In this document: positions 57,870-64,000 of the stretch, in pieces
Position numbering within the stretch: position 1 is the first letter of the stretch
Layout: each line of letters begins with the position of its first letter
Assembly: GCF_001570425.1 (NCBI RefSeq)
Contig: NZ_BCSX01000004.1
Location: forward strand, 1-64,000
DNA from: Mycolicibacterium brisbanense
Lineage (GTDB): Bacteria; Actinomycetota; Actinomycetes; Mycobacteriales; Mycobacteriaceae
Reading direction: 5' to 3'
DNA length: 64,000 nucleotides
Translations under genes and position numbers: made by a program
Notes under the pieces: model-generated
Database searches by the model: none
What the model saw: the letters and a program-made list of their open reading frames with translations, nothing else
Told to the model about the DNA's origin: nothing

Positions 57870-58964
57870 GTGTCAGACGACGATTTGCTCGATGGTCTGG
57901 AAGGCGACGCCCGCGCCGAACGTGCCGAGTTGATCCCGTGGCTACTGGACCGCGGGTTCACCGTCGAGCAGATCCGCCATGAGATCGCTCCGGCGCTGCT
58001 GGCGCCGCGCCGCATCCTCGGGGACGACGGTCGGTACGTGTCGGCGCGGGAGATCAGCGAGCAGGTCGGTATCGATCTCGACCTGCTGCAACGTCTGCAG
58101 CGAGCCATGGGGTTGCAGTCGGTCGACGATCCCGATGCCGCGGTGCTGCCGCGGGCCGACGCCGAAGTCGTGGCTCTCGCCCAGCGTTTCATCGAACTGG
58201 GCGTCGAGCCCGACCAGGTCGTGCTGATCACCCGCGTGCTTGCCGAGGGCCTTGGCCGGGCCGCCGAGGTGATGCGTTACGCGGCGTTGGCGGCAGTGCT
58301 GACTCCCGGGGCGACCGAGCTGCAGATCGCTCAGGCGTCCGAGCAGTTGGTGGCCGCGGTGGCGCCGCTGATCGGGCCGATGATCCAGGACATGCTGTTC
58401 GTCCAGCTGCGGCATGCACTGGAGACCGAGGCGGTCAACGCCTCCGAACGGGCCGAGGGAGTGCCGCTGCCCGGTGCCCGGGTGGTCAGCGTGGCCTTCG
58501 CTGATCTGGTGGGGTTCACGCGGTTGGGCGAGGTGGTGCCGCCCGAGGATCTGGAGCGGCTGGCCAACCGGCTCGCCGACGCCGCGCGCGAGGTCGCGGT
58601 GGGGCCCGTGCGGCTGATCAAGACCATCGGCGATGCGGTCATGTTGGTCAGTCCCGATGCGGCCGCCCTGCTCGACGCTGCGCTGGCACTTGTCGCGGCC
58701 ACCGAGACCGACGAGGATTTCCCGCGGCTGCGAGTGGGGCTGGCCACCGGGCTCGCGGTGAGCCGCGCCGGTGACTGGTTCGGCAGTCCGGTGAACCTGG
58801 CCAGCCGCGTCACCGGTGCGGCCCGGCCGGGCAGTGTGCTGGTTGCCGAATCCACCCGCGAGGCGATCGGCGAGACCGAGCGGTTCACGTGGTCTTTCGC
58901 CGGTGCGCGACGCCTCAAGGGCATCAAGGGCGAGGTGAAGCTGTTCCGCGCACGGCCCGCCTGA
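57870..58964 (+). CDS. Class III adenylate cyclase with autoinhibitory N-terminal domain (Rv1264-like)
   Basis: This 364-residue soluble cyclase makes cAMP. The N-terminal half (about 1-195) matches the regulatory domain of the pH-sensing M. tuberculosis enzyme Rv1264: [37 protein letters not shown] at the start, then a long helical region. The catalytic domain (about 205-360) has the metal Asp in [12 protein letters not shown], the substrate lysine/aspartate stretch [14 protein letters not shown], and the transition-state region [15 protein letters not shown] with Asn and Arg. The key residues appear intact. It starts 17 nt after the GAF regulator but has its own -10 box. Confidence 0.93.
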   Translation: MSDDDLLDGLEGDARAERAELIPWLLDRGFTVEQIRHEIAPALLAPRRILGDDGRYVSAREISEQVGIDLDLLQRLQRAMGLQSVDDPDAAVLPRADAEVVALAQRFIELGVEPDQVVLITRVLAEGLGRAAEVMRYAALAAVLTPGATELQIAQASEQLVAAVAPLIGPMIQDMLFVQLRHALETEAVNASERAEGVPLPGARVVSVAFADLVGFTRLGEVVPPEDLERLANRLADAAREVAVGPVRLIKTIGDAVMLVSPDAAALLDAALALVAATETDEDFPRLRVGLATGLAVSRAGDWFGSPVNLASRVTGAARPGSVLVAESTREAIGETERFTWSFAGARRLKGIKGEVKLFRARPA

Positions 58965-59044
58965 CAGCGCCGACGAGCTTTATCGAATCTTCACAGAACG
59001 ACTAGGCCGGGCATATCGATGCTGTGCAGGCTTGAGTCGTGGAC

Positions 59045-59695
59045 ATGAAACGAACCTTGGCGACAGGGGCCGCCGCGCTCGCGACCGTTGCGATCGCGGC
59101 AGGCTGTACGAATTCTTCGAGCACTCCCGCGAGCGGCAGCCCGACGACGAGCACCTCCGCGGCGGCGCCGACGACCAGCCCGGCCGTCAGCGACCAGCCG
59201 CACAACGCTGCCGATGTCATGTTCGCCCAGCACATGATTCCGCATCACCAGCAGGCCGTGGAGATGAGCGACATGCTGCTGGCCAAGCAGGGCATCGACA
59301 AGCGCGTCACCGACCTCGCCACGCAGATCAAGGCCGCGCAGGCGCCTGAGATCCAGCAGATGCAGGGCTGGCTCACCGCGTGGGGCAACCCCGGCATGCC
59401 CCCGATGTCGTCGGGCGACATGGGTCACGGCGGTATGCCCGGCATGTCCGGGAAGCCCGCCATGCAGGGCATGATGTCCGACGCCGATATGACCGCGCTG
59501 CGCGATGCCCAGGGTGTCGAGGCGGCCAAGCTGTACCTGACCCAGATGATCGCCCACCATGAAGGGGCAATCGTCATGGCGCAGAACGAAATCAAAGACG
59601 GTCAGTACCCCGACGCGGTCAAGATGTCACATGACATCGTGACCACGCAGCAGCAGGAGATCGACACCATGCGCGCCATCCTCGGCACGCTCTAG
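59045..59695 (+). CDS. DUF305-family lipoprotein, probable copper-binding
   Basis: This 216-residue protein has a lipoprotein signal (MKRTLATGAAALATVAIAAGC, lipidated Cys near residue 21), a Ser/Thr/Pro/Ala linker, then two repeats of the DUF305 helix motif: MFAQHMIPHHQQAVEMSDML and LTQMIAHHEGAIVMAQNEI. Between them is a Met/Gly-rich stretch (GMPPMSSGDMGHGGMPGMSG) suited to bind copper(I). DUF305 proteins often sit with copper resistance genes, as here. A GTG at 59039 would add two residues; ATG gives the classical signal. It converges with the histidine kinase gene. Confidence 0.88.
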   Translation: MKRTLATGAAALATVAIAAGCTNSSSTPASGSPTTSTSAAAPTTSPAVSDQPHNAADVMFAQHMIPHHQQAVEMSDMLLAKQGIDKRVTDLATQIKAAQAPEIQQMQGWLTAWGNPGMPPMSSGDMGHGGMPGMSGKPAMQGMMSDADMTALRDAQGVEAAKLYLTQMIAHHEGAIVMAQNEIKDGQYPDAVKMSHDIVTTQQQEIDTMRAILGTL

Positions 59696-59699
59696 CGCG

Positions 59700-60794
59700 C
59701 TAACCGGCAGGCAGAGTGACGGTAAACCGCGTGCCTGCACCGGAACTGCCGACGCTGATACGGCCGTGGTGAGCTTCGACGAAGGCCTTGGCGATGGACA
59801 GCCCGATGCCGGAACCGCCGCGGTCGCGGTCACGTGCCGTGTCGGCGCGGTAGAAGCGCTCGAAGACGTGCCCAAGGTGCTCGGCGGCGATGCCTTCGCC
59901 GGTGTCGGTCACGGTGAGTGTCACCGTGGATGCTGTTGCGCTCGCCGCGATGTCGACGCATCCGCGCGGCGGGGTGTGGCGCAGGGCATTGTCGAGCAGG
60001 TTGCCGAGCACCTGACCGAGGCGGTCCGGATCCGCCCACAGGGGTGGCAGCGCAGGGTCGACGTCGGTGTGCAGGGTGACGCCCTTGGTGTCGAACCGAT
60101 CGGCAGCGGCTGCCACCGCTACCGCCACGAGCTCGGCGACCGATACCACGGCGGGTTCGATGCTGGCCCGGCCCTCTTCGGCTTGCGCGAGCGCGGCGGC
60201 GTCATCGGAGAACCGCACCAGCCGGCGGGTCTGCTGGCGCAGCACGGCCACCGTGTCGGCGTCGAGGGTGCGCACCCCGTCCTCGACGGCTTCCACGTAG
60301 GCTTCCAAAACCGATACGGGAGTACGGATTTCATGCGCAAGGTCGCCGAACAGCCTGCGGCGGCTGGTGTCGACGGCCTGCAGGCGGCCCGCCATCTCGT
60401 TGAAAGACTGTGCCAGGGCATCGAATTCGTCTCCCAGGTGAGCCGGCGGCACGCGCGATTCGTAACGGCCGTCGGCGATCGCCGTGGCGGCGGTGGCGAC
60501 GTCGGTGACCGAGCGTTGCAGCCGCCTACTGACGTACCAGGTGACCACCAGGGCGGCCAGGGCCGCCACGCACACCGCGACGCCCACCGAGATGACGGTC
60601 GCGTATACGTAGGCCTGCTCGGCGTGCATCTGCTGGGCCGAATCGCCGGAAACCCCGGCGCGGTGCAGATGTTCGCGGAACAGCGGCGGCCCCACGACGG
60701 CCGCGACGACGCCGGTGGTGCCTGCCGCCGCGGCGAGCACCAAGGCCTGGGCGAACAGCAGCCGGGCGCCGAGCCCGGGGCGTTGGCGGCTCAT
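59700..60794 (-). CDS. Sensor histidine kinase of the copper-island two-component system
   Basis: This 364-residue kinase has two membrane helices (about 12-35 and 62-85) that frame a short extracytoplasmic loop. A HAMP domain (about 86-138, RRLQRSVTDVATAATAIADG) and the phosphoacceptor region RLFGDLAHEIRTPVSVLEAYVEAV (His near 154) follow. The ATP-binding domain has NLLDNALRHTPPRG (N box), TDTGEGI (G1) and GGSGIGLSIAKAFVEAHHG (G2). The ATGA overlap with the regulator gene indicates one mRNA. The loop is short and has His residues (REHLHRAG, QQMHAEQ), compatible with metal sensing. The signal is not proven. Confidence 0.92.
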   Translation of the reverse strand: MSRQRPGLGARLLFAQALVLAAAAGTTGVVAAVVGPPLFREHLHRAGVSGDSAQQMHAEQAYVYATVISVGVAVCVAALAALVVTWYVSRRLQRSVTDVATAATAIADGRYESRVPPAHLGDEFDALAQSFNEMAGRLQAVDTSRRRLFGDLAHEIRTPVSVLEAYVEAVEDGVRTLDADTVAVLRQQTRRLVRFSDDAAALAQAEEGRASIEPAVVSVAELVAVAVAAAADRFDTKGVTLHTDVDPALPPLWADPDRLGQVLGNLLDNALRHTPPRGCVDIAASATASTVTLTVTDTGEGIAAEHLGHVFERFYRADTARDRDRGGSGIGLSIAKAFVEAHHGRISVGSSGAGTRFTVTLPAG

Positions 60795-61519
60795 CGGCCG
60801 GTGCCCATCCGGTATCCGACCCCGCGGACCGTCATCACGTACCGCGGATCGCCCGGGTCGTCGCCGAGCTTGCGGCGCAGGTGACCGATGTGAACGTCGA
60901 CGAGATGTTCGCTACCGACATAGCCCGGCTCCCAGACTGTTTCGAGGAGCTGACGCCTGCTCAATACCACGCCCGGGTGTGCCGAGAGTGCGGCGAGCAC
61001 GTCGAACTCCGTGCGGGTCAGCACGATCGGCTCGTCGGCGATCGACACCTGGCGGCCCGCGACGTCGATGCGCAGCGGTCCGAACACCCGATCGTTCTCC
61101 GCGGTCGCGGCGGTGGTGCGCGGCCGGCGCAGCATCGCGCGTACCCGGGCGACCAGCTCGCGCGGGCTGAACGGCTTGGTCAGATAGTCGTCGGCGCCGA
61201 CGGAGAGTCCGACGATGGTGTCGAGCTCGGTGTCACGGGCGGTGAGCATCACCACGTAGGCGTCGGAGAAGGTGCGCAGCCGGCGGCACACCTCGATGCC
61301 GTCGATCCCTGGCAGGCCCAGGTCGAGGATCACGACGTCGGGGTCGACCTCACGGGCGAGAGCCAGCGCCTCGGGCCCGGTGTGGGCGAGGCTGACCTCG
61401 AACTGCTCGCGCTCGAGGTAGCTGGCGACGATGCCGGCCAGGGCGGTCTCGTCGTCGACGACCAGGGCGCGGTAGCCGGCCGGTGTTGGGTCCACCACTT
61501 CATGGTGCACGAGCATCAC
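60791..61519 (-). CDS. OmpR/PhoB-type response regulator of the copper-island two-component system
   Basis: This 242-residue regulator has a receiver domain (about 17-130) with the acidic pair VVDDE, the phosphorylation site VILDLGLPG (Asp near 63), MLTARD and the Lys in DYLTKPF. The C-terminal winged helix (about 145-240) has RTEFDVLAALSAHPGVVLSRRQLLETVWEPG and the end VMTVRGVGYRMG. The GTG 61519 start may instead be ATG 61516. It is divergent from copZ with the CsoR-type operator in the 33-bp gap. Confidence 0.93.
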   Translation of the reverse strand: MMLVHHEVVDPTPAGYRALVVDDETALAGIVASYLEREQFEVSLAHTGPEALALAREVDPDVVILDLGLPGIDGIEVCRRLRTFSDAYVVMLTARDTELDTIVGLSVGADDYLTKPFSPRELVARVRAMLRRPRTTAATAENDRVFGPLRIDVAGRQVSIADEPIVLTRTEFDVLAALSAHPGVVLSRRQLLETVWEPGYVGSEHLVDVHIGHLRRKLGDDPGDPRYVMTVRGVGYRMGTGR

Positions 61520-61525
61520 CGTTTC

Positions 61526-61545
61526 ATACCCTAGGGGGGTATAGT
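61526..61545 (+). promoter_or_regulatory. CsoR-type copper operator and -10 box of copZ
   Basis: ATACCCTAGGGGGGTAT (61526-61542) has the ATACCC/GGGTAT arms and G-run of copper-responsive CsoR boxes. The -10 box TATAGT (61540-61545) overlaps its end and precedes the copZ ATG (61553) by 7 nt. A CsoR repressor would thus block a leaderless copZ transcript; its gene is not seen in the window and may lie downstream. Confidence 0.65.
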
Positions 61546-61552
61546 ATCAGTT

Positions 61553-61759
61553 ATGAGCATTCAGACCATCACCGTCACCGGCATGACCTGCGGACACTGC
61601 GTCTCCTCCGTGCGTGAAGAGGTCGGCGGAATCCCCGGGGTCACCGGTGTCGACGTCGATCTGCAGACCGGCCGGGTCACGATCGAGAGCGATGCGGACC
61701 TCGACGCGGACGCCATCAGCGCCGCCGTCGCCGAGGCCGGCTATCAGGTCGCGAGCTGA
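61553..61759 (+). CDS. copZ: CopZ-type copper chaperone (heavy-metal-associated domain)
   Basis: This 68-residue single HMA domain protein has the metal site GMTCGHCVSSV (Cys near 13 and 16) and the usual beta-alpha-beta-beta-alpha-beta pattern (VTGVDVDLQTGRVTIESD, then DAISAAVAEAGYQV). It delivers Cu(I) to the P-type ATPase encoded two genes downstream. The ATG at 61553 has a -10 box 7 nt upstream and no ribosome site, so the mRNA is probably leaderless. It is followed by the His-rich protein gene after 4 nt. Confidence 0.93.
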   Translation: MSIQTITVTGMTCGHCVSSVREEVGGIPGVTGVDVDLQTGRVTIESDADLDADAISAAVAEAGYQVAS

Positions 61760-61763
61760 GGCG

Positions 61764-62609
61764 ATGAGCGCCGCCACGAAGATCGCCGCGTTCGCCGCCG
61801 CCCTCGCGGTGGTGTTCGCCGCTGCATTCGGGATCGGCGCTGTCTTCGGCCCCGCCGGCGCACCCGCCGGACATGCCGAACATGCGGAGCCCGCCGGGCC
61901 GTCCGGCGAGAACCGCTACACCCTGCAACTGGAGCAATCGTTGGCCGGGACGGGTCCTCAGGTGCCGCTGCGGTTCCTGATCAAGGACCCGTCCGGCGCG
62001 CCGGTGACCGACTACACCGTCAGTCACGACAAAGAACTGCACCTCATCGTCGTCCGCCGCGACTTCACCGGCTATCAGCACGTGCACCCGGTACGTGACA
62101 GCGCGGGAACCTGGAGTGTCCCGCTGAACCTGAGCAGCGCCGGCGTCTACCGGGTCTTCGCCGATTTCGTACCCGCGGGTGGGGAAGCGGTGACGCTCGG
62201 CGCGGACCTGCACGTCGCCGGGCGCTACGACCCCCAACCGCTGCCGCCGCCCTCGACCGCGGCGACCGTCGACGGCTACACCGTCACGTTGTCGGGCGAG
62301 CCGACGGCCGGAGCGGCCTCGGAACTGGCGCTCTCGGTCACCCGTGGCGGCGCGCCCGTCACCGACCTGCAGCCCTACCTCGGTGCCTACGGACACCTGG
62401 TCGCGCTGCGCGCCGAGGACCTGGCGTACCTGCACGTGCATCCGATGGGTGAACCCGGCGACGGGGTCACGCCCGCCGGACCCGAGATCCGGTTCCACAC
62501 CGCGTTCCCCAGCGCCGGGTCCTATCGGCTGTACCTGGACTTCAAGCATCGAGACACCGTGCACACCGCCGAGTTCACCGTGACCGTGCCGCGCGGGCAC
62601 CAGCACTGA
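61764..62609 (+). CDS. Exported His-rich protein of the copper operon
   Basis: This 281-residue protein has one N-terminal hydrophobic helix (about 5-30) serving as signal anchor or signal peptide, then a His-containing linker ([10 protein letters not shown]). Its body seems to hold two beta-rich halves, each with [22 protein letters not shown] near 95-112 and [12 protein letters not shown] near 220-231. An end segment is [13 protein letters not shown]. The spaced His residues suggest copper binding outside the membrane. Relatives occur between CopZ and copper ATPase genes in actinobacteria, but I know of no assigned function. ATG 61764 follows copZ by 4 nt and the ATPase starts within 15 nt of its stop. 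Confidence 0.8.
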   Translation: MSAATKIAAFAAALAVVFAAAFGIGAVFGPAGAPAGHAEHAEPAGPSGENRYTLQLEQSLAGTGPQVPLRFLIKDPSGAPVTDYTVSHDKELHLIVVRRDFTGYQHVHPVRDSAGTWSVPLNLSSAGVYRVFADFVPAGGEAVTLGADLHVAGRYDPQPLPPPSTAATVDGYTVTLSGEPTAGAASELALSVTRGGAPVTDLQPYLGAYGHLVALRAEDLAYLHVHPMGEPGDGVTPAGPEIRFHTAFPSAGSYRLYLDFKHRDTVHTAEFTVTVPRGHQH

Positions 62610-62622
62610 TGAGGAGATGACC

Positions 62623-64000
62623 GTGGAACTGCAGATCGGCGGCATGACCTGCGCCTCGTGTGCCGCACGCATCGAGAAGAAGCTGAACAAGCTCGACGGC
62701 GTCACCGCCACCGTGAACTACGCGACCGAGAAGGCCCACGTCGAGGGCGACGTTGCGGCGGAGGCGCTGATCAAGGTCGTGGAGGATGCGGGATATACCG
62801 CACATGTACCCACGCCCGAACCCGAAACGGTTGCTGTGCAAGACGATCCGACGGCATCGCTGCGGACCCGGCTGATCGTTTCGGCCGTGCTGGCCGTACC
62901 GGTCATCGCGATGGCCATGGTGCCTGCTCTGCAATTCACCAACTGGCAGTGGCTGTCGCTGACCCTGGCCGCACCCGTCGTGGTGTGGGGTGCCTGGCCG
63001 TTCCACCGTGCCGCGTGGCTCAATCTGCGGCACGGCACGGCCACCATGGACACGCTGATCTCGATGGGCACGCTCGCCGCGTTCGGGTGGTCGCTCTACG
63101 CGCTGTTCTTCGGCACCGCCGGGGTGGCGGGGATGACGCACCCGTTCACGCTGACCATCTCGCGCACCGACGGCACGGGGAACATCTATCTCGAGGTGGC
63201 CGCCGGCGTCACCACGTTCATCCTGGCCGGACGTTACTTCGAGGCCAGGTCCAAACGCCGTGCCGGGGCGGCGCTGCGCGCGCTGCTCGAGTTGGGCGCC
63301 AAGGACGTCGAGGTGCGCAGAAACGGTGTGGAACAAAGGATTCCGATCGACGACCTGACGGTCGGCGATGAGTTCGTGGTGCGACCGGGGGAGAAGATCG
63401 CGACCGACGGGGTGGTCGCCGAGGGATCGTCGGCCGTCGACGCATCCATGCTCACCGGCGAATCGGTGCCCGTCGAGGTCGGCCCGGGGGATCAGGTGGT
63501 GGGTGCCACCGTCAACGTGGGCGGGCGGCTTGTGGTGCGCGCGAACCGAATCGGCTCCGACACCCAGTTGGCGCTAATGGCCCGGCTGGTCGAGGAGGCG
63601 CAGAACGGCAAGGCGCAGGCGCAGCGACTGGCCGACCGGATCTCGGGCATTTTCGTGCCGATCGTCATCGCACTGGCGGTGGCTACGCTCGGCTTCTGGA
63701 TCGGTACCGGTGGCTCGGTGGCCGGCGCGTTCACCGCGGCCGTGGCGGTGCTGATCATCGCCTGCCCGTGCGCCCTCGGTCTGGCGACCCCGACCGCACT
63801 GCTGGTCGGTACGGGGCGGGGAGCTCAGCTGGGCATCCTCATCAAAGGACCCGAGGTGCTCGAATCCACCCGCAAGGTCGACACCATCGTGCTCGACAAG
63901 ACCGGGACCGTCACCACCGGCGCGATGACGCTGCTCGACGTGATCACAGCGGAAGGCGTCGACGACGCCGAGGCGCTGCGCCTGGCCGGTGCTCTGGAAA
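62623..64000 (+). CDS. Copper-exporting P1B-type ATPase, N-terminal part
   Basis: The frame is open to the window end, giving about 459 residues. The order is an HMA domain with [11 protein letters not shown], helices MA/MB, the actuator loop with TGESVP, the metal-transport motif [10 protein letters not shown] and the phosphorylation site DKTGT. CPC plus the upstream CASC site assigns Cu(I) export (CtpA/CtpV type). GTG 62623 is chosen since GAGGAG (62611-62616) stands 6 nt upstream; ATG 62617 is an alternative two residues longer. The ATP-binding domain and last helices lie outside the window. It is coupled with copZ and the His-rich protein. Confidence 0.92.
   Translation, partial: MELQIGGMTCASCAARIEKKLNKLDGVTATVNYATEKAHVEGDVAAEALIKVVEDAGYTAHVPTPEPETVAVQDDPTASLRTRLIVSAVLAVPVIAMAMVPALQFTNWQWLSLTLAAPVVVWGAWPFHRAAWLNLRHGTATMDTLISMGTLAAFGWSLYALFFGTAGVAGMTHPFTLTISRTDGTGNIYLEVAAGVTTFILAGRYFEARSKRRAGAALRALLELGAKDVEVRRNGVEQRIPIDDLTVGDEFVVRPGEKIATDGVVAEGSSAVDASMLTGESVPVEVGPGDQVVGATVNVGGRLVVRANRIGSDTQLALMARLVEEAQNGKAQAQRLADRISGIFVPIVIALAVATLGFWIGTGGSVAGAFTAAVAVLIIACPCALGLATPTALLVGTGRGAQLGILIKGPEVLESTRKVDTIVLDKTGTVTTGAMTLLDVITAEGVDDAEALRLAGALE

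Overview
The window is chromosomal DNA from a fast-growing mycobacterium (Mycolicibacterium type). The evidence is high GC content, GTG/ATG starts with frequent 1-4 nt gene overlaps, several apparently leaderless genes with a TANNNT -10 box, and mycobacteria-specific genes in the order known from the M. tuberculosis Rv1233c-Rv1264 region: lpqY-sugA-sugB-sugC, corA, lpqZ, kgd, an EmrB-type exporter, a nuclease-helicase, an LprE-like lipoprotein, deaD, acyltransferase, TetR/cyp130, a GlcD-type oxidase, a Tap-like exporter, udgB, a Ddn-family protein, a HIT protein and an Rv1264-type adenylate cyclase. The proteins recall M. smegmatis homologues but are not identical to those I remember, so a related species is likely. 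All homology statements come from reading the translations, not from a database search.

Layout. 0-6.2 kb: a proline-rich membrane protein cut by the window edge, a stress-type membrane protein, then the trehalose importer operon lpqY-sugABC with a SUFU-domain gene translationally coupled to its end. 6.2-14.0 kb: corA, an NAD-type malic enzyme where M. tuberculosis has mdh, lpqZ, two tandem paralogous SDRs, and a divergent XRE regulator/methionine aminopeptidase pair with two palindromes between them, then an MFS symporter. 14.1-31.3 kb: kgd, a membrane protein, two MFS exporters, an Lsr2 paralogue overlapping a RecB-like nuclease/SF1 helicase, an AbiEi/DUF559-like protein, an LprE-like lipoprotein, deaD, an acyltransferase and an IdeR-boxed siderophore-interacting protein.

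31.3-39.9 kb holds cyp130 with its TetR partner, then an accessory block: DoxX, a second TetR, two alpha/beta hydrolases, an FAD aromatic hydroxylase, an HSL-type esterase and a cutinase. Three copies of one palindrome (TGGATAC-N3-GTATCCA) lie in its promoters and define a probable local TetR regulon. 39.9-52.7 kb: rhomboid protease, GlcD-type oxidase, Tap-like exporter, UdgB, luciferase-like oxidoreductase, Ddn-like protein, HIT protein, acyl-CoA/AMP ligase, VOC protein, AraC regulator, a DUF222/HNH endonuclease under a LexA box, a short L7/L12-like protein, a PknH-sensor-like membrane protein and a deoxyinosine glycosylase.

52.7-57.9 kb is a probable acetoin/2,3-butanediol module: an NTF2-FMO fusion, a butanediol dehydrogenase, an acetoin reductase-type SDR and an AcoR-like GAF regulator lacking the AAA+ domain, with a mirror-symmetric array of GTTGCA elements between the divergent genes. 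57.9 kb to the end: an Rv1264-type adenylate cyclase, then a copper island (DUF305 lipoprotein, two-component system, CopZ, a His-rich exported protein, copper P-type ATPase cut by the window end) with a CsoR-type operator over the copZ promoter. I saw no rRNA, tRNA, CRISPR array or insertion sequence.
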